Positions 1 to 6,549 are shown, counted from the stretch's first letter. The stretch is 9,670 bases of DNA from Pedobacter sp. UBA1951 (GCA_002336465.1 DDEP01000085.1:1-9670); one strand, 5' to 3'. Notes: generated by a model from the letters alone, not told the origin. Translations and numbers: made by a program.

Positions 1-561
1 GGCAGATGGGCAGATATAGCAGAGGGAGCAATATTTGAGAAATGGGAAGAGGGCGAATTTGATACCTCTCTACCCTATTGTTACGGACAGGATTATGGAT
101 TCAGTGTCGATCCTGATACACTTACAAAAGTAGCTGTCGATCATAAACTGAAACGGATATATCTTGATGAAGTATATTATGAGCGAGGACAACTTGGTAC
201 AGTTGCACTTTATGAACTTAATAAATCCCTGATTGATACTCCTAATGATTTGATTGTAGCTGACAGTTCAGAGCCAAGATTAATAGCAGACCTCAAAGAT
301 ATGGGGCTGAACATAGAGGAGTGTGAAAAAGGGCAAGGGAGTGTAACAGCTGGTTTAAAGGCTATGCAGGACTATACCATTATTGTAACTATGCGCAGTC
401 ACAACATAAAAAGAGAATTAAGACAGTACAAATGGAGTAATAAGAAGGCTGGTATTCCTATAGATGCAAATAATCATGCAATTGATGGAGCAAGATATGC
501 ATTCAAGGTACTGGCTAATGAGCATATAAACGATTTAGACTTACTAACAGTATTTGGATAA
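1..561 (+). CDS. Phage terminase large subunit, C-terminal nuclease domain (partial, 5' end missing)
   Basis: The frame is open from base 1, giving the last 186 residues of the ATP-driven DNA-packaging motor that also cuts concatemeric DNA at the portal. What is visible is the RNase H-like nuclease domain. A GQDYGFSVDP strand holds the first metal-binding Asp (D31 of the fragment), VADSSEP holds the second (D88), and the closing NNHAIDGARYA motif holds the third (D162). This trio and spacing are typical of terminase_3-type large subunits. The N-terminal ATPase (Walker A and B) lies upstream of the window. An internal TTG at 250 is not the start, because the nuclease domain continues without a break upstream of it. 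The portal gene follows after 6 bases, the usual terminase-portal order. The family call is very secure; the packaging type (cos or pac) cannot be told from this fragment. Confidence 0.95.
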   Translation, partial: GRWADIAEGAIFEKWEEGEFDTSLPYCYGQDYGFSVDPDTLTKVAVDHKLKRIYLDEVYYERGQLGTVALYELNKSLIDTPNDLIVADSSEPRLIADLKDMGLNIEECEKGQGSVTAGLKAMQDYTIIVTMRSHNIKRELRQYKWSNKKAGIPIDANNHAIDGARYAFKVLANEHINDLDLLTVFG

Positions 562-567
562 TACATT

Positions 568-1977
568 ATGGCAAAGACAGAAAAAAAATCAGAAACAAAT
601 GATTTAGTTAAAAGAGTGCAGTCTTTGAGCAAAGAAGTTAACGGCACAATAGCCGCTATACATGAATACAATACAACTGAACATAAGGTTTTTAAAGAGA
701 TTTATCGTCCTAAAAAGCAAGTGCTAAGACCAACTGGTAAAAAAGATGATAAAGGTAACGACATCACAGAAACTAAGATTGAAGAGGTTGTTCGTATAGG
801 GCTTCCTATGCAGCAATTGATCGTTAAGCGCAGAGCTGCTTTTATGAACGTTGGTAAAATGACATTAAAGGCAACGCCGAAAGACGATAAGGAACAGAAA
901 TTATTGAACATGGTAAACAAATGCCGTGAAGATAACAAAATGGCCTTTAAATCAACTGAGATAGCAAAGAGAATGATGAGCGAGTTGCAAGTAGCTCAAT
1001 TGTGGTTTTCTGAAGAGGTTGAGTCTAGTTATTGGGCGGATGACGCTCCTAATAGCAGGTTTAGAATGAGAATGAAAATTCTATCACCTGTTTTGGGAGA
1101 TAAGTTGCTTCCAGTTTTTGATAATAATGGTAATCTAATTTACTTCGGTCGACAATTTAAAACTACTGACCCAGAAACGGCTAAAGAAACCGACAATTTG
1201 GATATTTATACCAAAGATGGCTTTTGGCATTTTGAAATGGACGGAGGTAAAGTAAGTGATGGTGTTTTTACTGGGTATTCTTACGGAAAGATTCCAATCA
1301 TTTATTATTCACAGGACAAGCCAGAATGGCACGATGTACAACCGGCGATAGAAAGACTTGAGACTGCTATAAGCAACCTTGGCGATACCAATGATTATAA
1401 CGGCTCCCCTATCCTAGTTGCAACGGGTAAAATAAAAGGTTTCGCTACAAAAGGCGAAAGAGGTAAGACCTTTGAAATTGAAAATGGTGGCGACTTAAAA
1501 TATGTGAATTGGGATAATGCTCCACAGTCCGTTAAAATGGAAATTGATTTGTTAATCGACTTCATTTACACCTGTACCCAAACACCTAACATTAGTTTTA
1601 AGGAAATGCAAGGATTGGGACGGCTAAGTGGTGTGGCTTTCGACAGGGTGTTTTTAGACGCACATCTTGCTGCTCAAGATAAGCTAAGCGGTACTTATGG
1701 CGAATGTATACAAAGAGAAATAAATTTTCTTAAATCTGCATGTGTTGCTATCAATAGTGAGTTAAAAAGAGCTGAACAGATGTCCATTAGTCCAGAGTTC
1801 AGCTTGTTTAGGATTAACGATGATTCAGAAACAGCCGACTTTTGGATGAAGGTAAATGGAGGAGCAAAATTAGTTAGTCAGAAAACATCTATAAAACGGG
1901 CTGGATTTGTAGATGATGCAGAAGTTGAGATGAAAGAAATTGAAGTTGAGAAAGAGAAAGAAACCAAGTCGCCTTAA
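568..1977 (+). CDS. Phage portal protein
   Basis: This encodes a 469-residue protein, the usual size for a portal, the dodecameric ring at one capsid vertex through which DNA enters and leaves. The call rests on position directly after the terminase, length, and sequence character. An N-terminal basic/acidic segment leads into a wing-like alpha/beta region. Residues about 339-358 read TPNIS...GLGRLSGVAF followed by long helices, resembling the stem/crown region of SPP1 gp6-like portals, where a TP-[ND]-[LI]-S motif precedes an S-G-[VI]-A helix. The C-terminus (EVEKEKETKSP) is highly charged and probably disordered. The ATG at 568 is preceded by ATAATACATT with no Shine-Dalgarno, as expected in Bacteroidota. 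The next gene downstream is on the opposite strand and converges on its stop codon, leaving 17 bases between them. The subfamily assignment is an inference from memory. Confidence 0.88.
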   Translation: MAKTEKKSETNDLVKRVQSLSKEVNGTIAAIHEYNTTEHKVFKEIYRPKKQVLRPTGKKDDKGNDITETKIEEVVRIGLPMQQLIVKRRAAFMNVGKMTLKATPKDDKEQKLLNMVNKCREDNKMAFKSTEIAKRMMSELQVAQLWFSEEVESSYWADDAPNSRFRMRMKILSPVLGDKLLPVFDNNGNLIYFGRQFKTTDPETAKETDNLDIYTKDGFWHFEMDGGKVSDGVFTGYSYGKIPIIYYSQDKPEWHDVQPAIERLETAISNLGDTNDYNGSPILVATGKIKGFATKGERGKTFEIENGGDLKYVNWDNAPQSVKMEIDLLIDFIYTCTQTPNISFKEMQGLGRLSGVAFDRVFLDAHLAAQDKLSGTYGECIQREINFLKSACVAINSELKRAEQMSISPEFSLFRINDDSETADFWMKVNGGAKLVSQKTSIKRAGFVDDAEVEMKEIEVEKEKETKSP

Positions 1978-1994
1978 TTCATTTGCTTTCATAT

Positions 1995-2162
1995 CTAATA
2001 AACTTCCAATTTTATGCCGAATGTATCAGCTATTTTATAGATCAACAATTCTTCAGCATCAGCATCTGTAATATCAACTTTTATCACTTTTTTGTGGTAT
2101 TGTTTATAAGCCTCTTTTGCTTCATTTATTTTTTGAAGTAAAATTTCTTCGATTATTTCCAT
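1995..2162 (-). CDS. Small antisense moron-like protein of unknown function (55 aa)
   Basis: On the minus strand an ATG at 2162 opens a 55-codon frame ending in TAG at 1995. The peptide starts MEIIEEILLQ, has a basic helical first half with KEAYKQYHKKVIK (residues 16-28), then an acidic patch (DITDADAEE) and ends TFGIKLEVY. It looks like a folded small alpha(/beta) protein, with no signal peptide, membrane segment, Cys pair or recognisable DNA-binding motif. By hand count the stretch 1981-2160 is about 27% G+C, clearly lower than the structural genes around it. It is the only gene against the direction of the operon and has a Bacteroidota-type promoter immediately upstream (2167-2197). Together these suggest an independently transcribed cargo gene (moron) inserted between portal and scaffold, possibly expressed in the lysogen. 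No function is assigned. Its short length leaves a real chance that it is fortuitous. Confidence 0.6.
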   Translation of the reverse strand: MEIIEEILLQKINEAKEAYKQYHKKVIKVDITDADAEELLIYKIADTFGIKLEVY

Positions 2163-2308
2163 ACCTCAAATATACATATAATCGAAGTTACGCACAACTA
2201 CGTTTATCTCTTTTGTGATAATTAAGATTTAGATATTAATTGCTTTAATTTTATGACATATCGGGCGCAGACGTGCGTACACACGGATACGACCACCATA
2301 AAAACAGC
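2163..2308. other. Intergenic junction between the antisense gene and the scaffold gene
   Basis: These 146 bases separate two divergently oriented genes. The left two-thirds is very AT-rich and holds the minus-strand promoter. From about 2259 to 2298 composition jumps to GC-rich, so the boundary of the foreign-looking segment probably lies near 2250. In the GC-rich part an imperfect 14-base palindrome CGTGCGTACACACG (2272-2285, one mismatched pair) is seen. A 19-codon reading frame (2253-2312; MTYRAQT...) ends in an ATGA overlap with the scaffold start. It could be a coupling leader peptide or the relic of a gene tail left after rearrangement. No convincing plus-strand promoter was found, so the scaffold gene probably depends on read-through from upstream. 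Confidence 0.4.
2167..2197 (-). promoter_or_regulatory. Bacteroidota-type promoter for the antisense small gene
   Basis: Read on the minus strand, TTG (2197-2195) is followed by 20 bases and then TATATTTG (2174-2167). This fits the primary sigma factor consensus of Bacteroidota, a TTTG/TTG -33 element and a TAnnTTTG -7 element about 19-21 bases apart. The TATATTTG ends only four bases before the ATG at 2162. Transcription would therefore start at or within a few bases of the start codon, giving a leaderless or nearly leaderless mRNA. The match was found by eye and is one element in AT-rich DNA, so chance is possible. Its exact placement before an otherwise isolated ORF raises confidence. Confidence 0.5.
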
Positions 2309-2971
2309 ATGAAACTAAAAATCATTGAAAGAATTAAAGCCAAGTTCACAGGGGTGAATTTGAGCAAAGCAAGGTTAGACGAAATTGCGGCTAAACTTGA
2401 GGGTAAAATATCCGAAGAAAGTGAAATTGATAGCAAGCTAGATGATCTTAACGAAATGTTTCCTTTTGCAGACATTGCTAAACAGGATGATAGGCTGAGA
2501 GATTTGGAAGCAAAGGTTAAGAAGCCAGCGACAAAGCCAAACGAGCCAAAGAATGAACCTGAACCAGCGCATTCACCCACCGATGATGAGCCAGAATATG
2601 TAAAAACATTAATGGCGACAGTAAAAGCTCTATCGGATCAGGTATCAGCAATAAATCAAGGAAAATTGGTTACAGACCGTAGGACGCAATTAACAGCTGC
2701 ATTGAAAGGTGCTGATGAAGTATATAGGAACAAGGCTCTTAAAAACTTTGACCGTATGACGTTTGCTGATGACGAGGCTTTCAATACGTATCTAACTGAG
2801 GAGCAAGAAGACTTTAAAGCATTTAATCAGTCACAGATAGATGCTGGCTTAGGCAAAGATAAGCCACGTGTAGCATTCGGTTCTGCAACCCTAAAAGATG
2901 ATGAAATTTCGCCAATGATGAAACAACATTTAGAAAACCAAAAAGCGGAACAAGAAAAAGCCGCAAAATAA
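2309..2971 (+). CDS. Putative capsid scaffolding protein
   Basis: A 220-residue, highly charged, mostly helical protein. Residues 1-70 form an amphipathic, coiled-coil-like N-terminus (MKLKIIERIKAKF, then a DDRLRDLEAKVKK helix). Residues 71-97 are a Pro/Glu/Lys linker. Residues 98-120 form a second helix (VKTLMATVKALSDQV). The C-terminus is Lys/Glu-rich and helical (SPMMKQHLENQKAEQEKAAK). This layout, with position between portal and capsid genes, is that of GP20-like scaffold proteins that direct procapsid assembly and are then lost. I prefer the ATG at 2309. A GTG at 2273 in the same frame would add only 12 residues (VRTHGYDHHKNS) that break the helical start, while ATG gives the MKLKI start and an ATGA overlap with a short upstream frame. 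No protease active site is apparent. The assignment is by context and composition, not by a diagnostic motif. Confidence 0.65.
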   Translation: MKLKIIERIKAKFTGVNLSKARLDEIAAKLEGKISEESEIDSKLDDLNEMFPFADIAKQDDRLRDLEAKVKKPATKPNEPKNEPEPAHSPTDDEPEYVKTLMATVKALSDQVSAINQGKLVTDRRTQLTAALKGADEVYRNKALKNFDRMTFADDEAFNTYLTEEQEDFKAFNQSQIDAGLGKDKPRVAFGSATLKDDEISPMMKQHLENQKAEQEKAAK

Positions 2972-2978
2972 TTAAAAG

Positions 2979-3350
2979 ATGGCATTACAAATAACTAGAA
3001 CAGGTGGTGATTTTCAAAAGGTAGTATTTGAAAGCATTATTGACACCTTAGCCGGAGGTCTCACATTAGACCTTACAGGCTATTCTGCCGCCGTTAACGG
3101 CATGGTTCCAGCAGGAACTTATGTAGGCAGGAATACTACAACTGGTTTGGGCGTAGTTGTAGCTGACCCGGCAACGCCAGGAGCCAATATTGAAGGAGTT
3201 GGACTGACTGCCAGAGATGTAGAAGCTACAGGAAACGTATTGGTTGGTGTAGTTACGGCTGGAACGGCCCGTAAAAAAGCTTTACCAGCAAATGAACAGA
3301 CAATAGTCGCTAAAATAAAAACTGCTATCCCAACAATTAAAATTGTTTAA
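2979..3350 (+). CDS. Putative head decoration / head fibre-like protein
   Basis: A 123-residue protein rich in Gly, Ala, Thr and Val with almost no predicted helix. It begins ITRTGGDFQKVVFESI; the middle (MVPAGTYVGRNT, about residues 42-53) and the stretch VGLTARDVEATGNVLVGVV (about 73-91) look like short beta strands with turns. Phage proteins of this kind beside the capsid gene often bind the capsid outer surface and stabilise it after expansion (the lambda gpD role; DUF2190-like beta-barrel proteins). The final segment KTAIPTIKIV is hydrophobic. It starts 7 bases after the scaffold gene in the context ATTAAAAGATGGC, nearly the same as the tail tube gene start, consistent with strong translation. 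The function is inferred from position and composition. It could also be the capsid-proximal part of a head fibre. Confidence 0.6.
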   Translation: MALQITRTGGDFQKVVFESIIDTLAGGLTLDLTGYSAAVNGMVPAGTYVGRNTTTGLGVVVADPATPGANIEGVGLTARDVEATGNVLVGVVTAGTARKKALPANEQTIVAKIKTAIPTIKIV

Positions 3351-3353
3351 CAC

Positions 3354-3397
3354 TCTTTAATATCTCAAAAAAGATATTAAAGATATTTTATTTTTTT
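3354..3397 (+). terminator. AU-rich hairpin with T-tract between decoration and capsid genes
   Basis: Bases 3354-3365 (TCTTTAATATCT) and 3372-3383 are perfect inverted repeats of 12 bp around a 6-base loop (CAAAAA), followed by a T-dominated run at 3384-3397 (TATTTTATTTTTTT). This is the outline of an intrinsic terminator, but the stem has only two G-C pairs, so it would be leaky. It lies directly in the 55-base leader of the major capsid gene. It may act as a partial terminator, an RNA processing site, or a 5' stabilising hairpin for the capsid mRNA. The structure is plain in the sequence; its role is inferred. Confidence 0.55.
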
Positions 3398-3405
3398 ATA
3401 AGAAA

Positions 3406-4506
3406 ATGGTAAATCCAAATCAAATAATTCAAGATTTCAGGCTCGCAGACGCTCAGGCAGTATTGGATGTTTATCCATTCAGCGAGATGCAGTACCAATC
3501 GGTATTTGCTGAACTTTTCCGTCCTTCCCTATCATGGAAATCAATTGAAGCCGCAACTGGTGCAAAGGTAGCAGCTTCTGTAGTGGCCTTTAACAGCAAA
3601 GCCCCACGTTTTGGGCGTGTTACGCCGGGCAAAGCCTCTGGCGATATGCCAAAAATAGAAGCGGCCAGAGATTTAATCGAGACCGACATCAATACCATGC
3701 GTGAATTGCAAAATGCTTTAGCGCAAGTGCAAGGAACAGCTGCACAAGGACAAATCATGACATCAATTTTCAATTTGATGTACGGAGATGCTCCTTTCGT
3801 GGTTGATGCAGTACGTGCAAGATTAGAATGGATTGCAAAGCAAATCGCATCTACAGGTAAATATAGCCTTACATTAACAAATAATGAGTCTGGTGTTCAG
3901 ACAAAATTAGATGTTGATTTTGGCATCCCTACTGGCAATAAGGTAAATGCAGCTAAAGACTGGTTTACAGACACAACCGCAGACATCATTACGGACATCG
4001 AAAATCGCCAAAAAGCGGCTCGCTTGAAAGGTAAGATTTTACGTTTCATGTATATGGATCGTGATACTTTTAACGCCATGGCTGCAAATGCAAGCGTTCA
4101 AAAATTCTGTGCATCATTTGCCAATAACGCCTTGAACTTGCTTTTAAGACCAGATGTTGAAACTGTAAATGCAGCGTTGACACGCCAAGGCTTACCAACT
4201 ATCATCATTTGGGATAGCTTCGTGAGCTTAGAAGGTAAAGACGGTACGCAAACCGCTGTTTCAGGTTGGGAAGCTGGTAAAGTAACATTTACCGAGACTG
4301 CTCAACTTGGTAACACGCAATACACGTTGTCAGCAGACGAATTTGTAAGTGGCGGTACAGCAGTTAAAACCAAATCAGGCATAGTACTCGTAAAAACTTG
4401 GGGAGTTGAAGACCCGATTATGATTAGCACCAAAGGTGTGGCTTATGCAACCCCTGTTTTGAACAACGTAAACAGTACCTATATTCTATCAACCAAATTA
4501 TCGTAA
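3406..4506 (+). CDS. Major capsid protein (HK97 fold, capsid-E-like)
   Basis: A 366-residue protein in the expected place after scaffold and decoration genes, with the size of an HK97-fold shell protein. The N-terminal arm is followed by a basic E-loop-like region (SKAPRFGRVTPGKA, about residues 64-77), then a long helix with IETDINTMRELQNA resembling the spine helix. The central domain has the pattern DWFTDTTADIITDIENRQKAARLKGK. The C-terminus has the LVKTWGVEDPIMISTKGVAYATPVL segment (about 328-352), reminiscent of the closing beta strands of phage major capsid protein E (PF03864-like) families. There is no obvious cleavable delta domain; scaffolding is probably supplied by the separate upstream gene. 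The start ATG follows TATAAGAAA, with no Shine-Dalgarno. The general identity is secure; the exact family is from memory. Confidence 0.87.
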   Translation: MVNPNQIIQDFRLADAQAVLDVYPFSEMQYQSVFAELFRPSLSWKSIEAATGAKVAASVVAFNSKAPRFGRVTPGKASGDMPKIEAARDLIETDINTMRELQNALAQVQGTAAQGQIMTSIFNLMYGDAPFVVDAVRARLEWIAKQIASTGKYSLTLTNNESGVQTKLDVDFGIPTGNKVNAAKDWFTDTTADIITDIENRQKAARLKGKILRFMYMDRDTFNAMAANASVQKFCASFANNALNLLLRPDVETVNAALTRQGLPTIIIWDSFVSLEGKDGTQTAVSGWEAGKVTFTETAQLGNTQYTLSADEFVSGGTAVKTKSGIVLVKTWGVEDPIMISTKGVAYATPVLNNVNSTYILSTKLS

Positions 4507-4513
4507 CTAATCG

Positions 4514-4834
4514 ATGACGATTAAAGAAGCACTCATTGCCAATATTGGTATTCCTGTTGAAAGTGGAGCTATTGAATTAGCTCTGCTCAACAATGGGATT
4601 GAAGATAGCGGCGAGCAGTACAGCAAAGAAACACACTTTAAATCATTGGAGCTTTCGACACTAGAGGTGCTTTTCAATGCTTATATGCTTACGTCGGTTA
4701 GCGAGGGCGATGCTTCTTTGTCTTTCAATAAAGATGGTGTTAGACAAAGAATAATGATGTTAGCCCGTAAGTATGGTGCATCGGATATTCTTGACGAGCT
4801 AATACCAACTATAAACAGTCGTCCATTATGGTAA
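4514..4834 (+). CDS. Head-tail connector (adaptor-like) protein
   Basis: This 106-residue protein starts MTIKEALIANIG and is mainly helical. Segment EALIANIGIPVESGAIELALLNNGI (residues 5-29) is followed by a helix ending in LEVLFNAYMLTSVSEGDAS, and a C-terminal helix RQRIMMLARKYG (about 78-89). Short helical proteins directly after the capsid gene are usually adaptors that dock under the portal (HK97 gp6 / SPP1 gp15 role). I associate this one with a Bacteroidota phage family of unknown function, possibly DUF6706, but cannot confirm that here. It lies 7 bases after the capsid stop, and its own stop overlaps the next start by 7 bases (ATGGTAA), which suggests translational coupling. Confidence 0.65.
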   Translation: MTIKEALIANIGIPVESGAIELALLNNGIEDSGEQYSKETHFKSLELSTLEVLFNAYMLTSVSEGDASLSFNKDGVRQRIMMLARKYGASDILDELIPTINSRPLW

Positions 4835-5151
4835 GGTTCAGGCCACACATGGCAAAGGTAACAATGGCGGGTGGAGATAGCGTTTACAATCAGGAAACAG
4901 GTGAATGGACAACTCAAGAGCCTCAAGAGATAAAGTTTCCTTGTAGGGTATCTCCAAACGGTTCTGGTAAAAAAGTGGCTAATCAAGACGGTAACATGGT
5001 TGAATATGGTTTTATGGTTCACGCTGACAAGGCGATAAGCGGTATAACATATGGGGCTAAGATTGAGGTTTATGATGGCGAAGAACTGAAAGCCAAGGGC
5101 GAAGTAATCGGATGCTTTACAAATCAGTTAAATACACGTATCTGGATATGA
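4828..5151 (+). CDS. Head-closure / stopper-like protein
   Basis: A 107-residue, mostly beta protein. It contains VYNQETGEWTTQEPQEIKFPCRVSPN (about residues 19-44) and a C-terminal GAKIEVYDGEELKAKGEVIGCF (about 76-97), the alternating pattern of a small barrel. The segment GDSVYNQETGEW followed by a strand with CRV is like phage head-closure proteins of the SPP1 gp16 type, which read D-x-x-G-x-W/P before a beta strand. These form a ring under the adaptor that keeps packaged DNA in the head. The ATG at 4828 overlaps the previous gene by 7 bases; an internal ATG at 4849 would also fit and would lose only MVRFRPH. Its stop overlaps the next start as ATGA. The role is inferred from gene order and fold type. 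Confidence 0.6.
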   Translation: MVRFRPHMAKVTMAGGDSVYNQETGEWTTQEPQEIKFPCRVSPNGSGKKVANQDGNMVEYGFMVHADKAISGITYGAKIEVYDGEELKAKGEVIGCFTNQLNTRIWI

Positions 5152-5588
5152 TAAGGGCTACTTATACAGATAAGCAATTTGACAAGGCTATGCAAGATGC
5201 ATTGTTGAGGGCAGAGCAGGCATATATAGACGGGCTTATTGAAATAGGTATTGCATTCGTTGCGGATGCAAAAGCAAATGGTCAGTATGAAAACGACACA
5301 GGGAATTTGCGAAGCTCAATAGGTTATATAGTTGCAAAAGGTAGAAAGGTGTTATCCAGTAGCTTTAAGGTAGTTGCTGGCGGCAACAAGGGTAGATCAA
5401 AAGGGTATTTCCTTGCAAAGTCGTTGCTTGCGAACAACCCCGATAAGCTGATACGATTAATAGTCGTAGCGGGTATGGATTACGCCAGCATATTGGAAAG
5501 CAAAGGGCGAGATGTACTCACAGGAAGCAGCCTGAGAGCCACAAGCAACCTAAGGCAATTAGCAGAAAGGGTAAGAAATGGCAATTAA
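5148..5588 (+). CDS. HK97 gp10-like neck / tail-completion protein
   Basis: A 146-residue protein with two features of the HK97 gp10-like family. One is the YENDTGNLRSSIGYIV segment (about residues 47-62), in which an early helix is followed by T-G-x-L-R-x-S. The other is VVAGMDYASILESKGRDVL (about 106-124), matching the family pattern of a strand, then YA, then E-x-x-G-x-D-V-L. These proteins sit at the head-tail joint. I chose ATG 5148 because it makes an ATGA overlap with the preceding stop, a common coupling arrangement. An in-frame ATG at 5112 would add 12 residues (MLYKSVKYTYLD) and overlap the previous gene by 40 bases; it is less likely but not excluded. The 3' end overlaps the next gene by 11 bases. 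Confidence 0.75.
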   Translation: MIRATYTDKQFDKAMQDALLRAEQAYIDGLIEIGIAFVADAKANGQYENDTGNLRSSIGYIVAKGRKVLSSSFKVVAGGNKGRSKGYFLAKSLLANNPDKLIRLIVVAGMDYASILESKGRDVLTGSSLRATSNLRQLAERVRNGN

Positions 5589-5997
5589 CTCATTAGATGC
5601 GATAGACATCATTTTTGGTGGTGTATTGCCTATTATGCAGAATACCAAAAAGCCAAATGGCAGCGTGTATAAAGTGCAACGTCCTATCAATTCTGTTAAG
5701 GAGGATATTGTAGTTACAGGGCTTGCATTGAACAGGGACACAGGATTTCAAAATGGCGTTCTGAACGTAAACATACATGTTCAAAACCTTAGCATCACAT
5801 CTGGAGGCATAACTGATAACAGCCAACCGAACATCTCAAGGATTAAGGAGCTGACAGCTATCATCGAAACACTCATCGGGGATATATACGGAGATTATTA
5901 TAGTTATGAAATAGATCAAGACAATTTATTCATTGAGGAGAAATCCTCATATAACAACATCAGAGTAACATTCAGGGCTTTAAATCAGCCCGATTAA
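5578..5997 (+). CDS. Tail terminator-like / tail-completion protein
   Basis: A 139-residue alpha/beta protein that begins MAINSLDAIDIIFGG, continues through KVQRPINSVKEDIVVTGLALN (about residues 32-52), then a beta strand GVLNVNIHVQNL (about 60-71). A helix (RIKELTAIIETLI, about 88-100) and a final strand NIRVTFRAL follow. A fold of this size between the gp10-like protein and the tail tube gene is typical of the tail terminator (lambda gpU / SPP1 gp17 role), a hexameric ring that stops tube growth and joins the tail to the head. It starts 11 bases inside the previous gene, in the context GGTAAGAAATGG, almost the same as the tape measure start. Identification is by order and fold pattern only. 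Confidence 0.62.
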   Translation: MAINSLDAIDIIFGGVLPIMQNTKKPNGSVYKVQRPINSVKEDIVVTGLALNRDTGFQNGVLNVNIHVQNLSITSGGITDNSQPNISRIKELTAIIETLIGDIYGDYYSYEIDQDNLFIEEKSSYNNIRVTFRALNQPD

Positions 5998-6008
5998 AAA
6001 TTAAAAAG

Positions 6009-6524
6009 ATGGCAAAAGCAGTTTATTCATTAGAAAGTTTAAAAATTGGCACTCCAGGGGCTGAAGGCGCTATGGGTGAAACATTGGCAGAAATCGCAAA
6101 AACAACAGCAGGAACAGTTACATTCGATTGGCCTCTACCGAACGAAACGCCAATCACGGCAGAGGAAGATACCAACCCGTGGGTGGTGTTAAAAGAACCA
6201 CAGCCTAAGAAAATAACTTGGGAGAGTCAGGACATGTCACCTGAAGCATTGAAAGTAGCATATGGAGGTACTGTTGCAAGCAGCAAACTTACTCCTGGAA
6301 TAAATTTTGAAATTCCAAACCAGTCATTGGAGATTATTACACGCAAGTTGCAGGGCAGTAAGGCGAAATGGTCATTCCCATTAGTACAGCTACAAGCTAC
6401 TGTTACAGGTAATCTACAAAAGAGCGATTTATTGCGCTTGCAGTTTACAGCTACGGTATTGCAACCGTCAGGCACGGATGGCGTATCATTGCCAGAGTTC
6501 ACATATGAGATAGTGAGTGCGTAA
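6009..6524 (+). CDS. Major tail tube protein
   Basis: A 171-residue protein in the position of the tail tube subunit, just before the chaperone and tape measure genes. It is beta-rich with many Thr, Val and Pro residues: AKTTAGTVTFDWPLPNE (about residues 30-46), PKKITWESQDM (about 66-76), a helical ALKVAYGG (about 80-87), and a C-terminal strand pair LLRLQFTATVLQP ... PEFTYEIVSA. Tube proteins form stacked hexameric rings with an inner beta barrel; the long strands and the beta-hairpin arm fit that. It starts in the context ATTAAAAAGATGGC, nearly identical to the decoration gene start. A strong hairpin terminator follows 26 bases after its stop, which would favour high tube expression relative to downstream genes. 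No Ig-like C-terminal domain is seen. Confidence 0.8.
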   Translation: MAKAVYSLESLKIGTPGAEGAMGETLAEIAKTTAGTVTFDWPLPNETPITAEEDTNPWVVLKEPQPKKITWESQDMSPEALKVAYGGTVASSKLTPGINFEIPNQSLEIITRKLQGSKAKWSFPLVQLQATVTGNLQKSDLLRLQFTATVLQPSGTDGVSLPEFTYEIVSA

Positions 6525-6549
6525 GGCTTATAATGCAAATATATTTTCT

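Noticed and set aside
2211..2243. Possible plus-strand promoter (TTTTG at 2211 with TATTAATTG at 2234) for the scaffold gene
   Set aside because: The downstream element does not fit TAnnTTTG, and the region is so AT-rich that partial matches are expected.
2273..2308. GTG at 2273 as the start of the scaffold gene
   Set aside because: It adds only 12 residues of unlikely composition before the natural MKLKI helix start; ATG 2309 also forms an ATGA overlap.
5698..5705. AAGGAGGA, a perfect Shine-Dalgarno-like sequence
   Set aside because: It lies inside the tail terminator-like gene; the only nearby start-like codon (TTG at 5709) is followed at once by TAG, and other starts in this window do not use such motifs.
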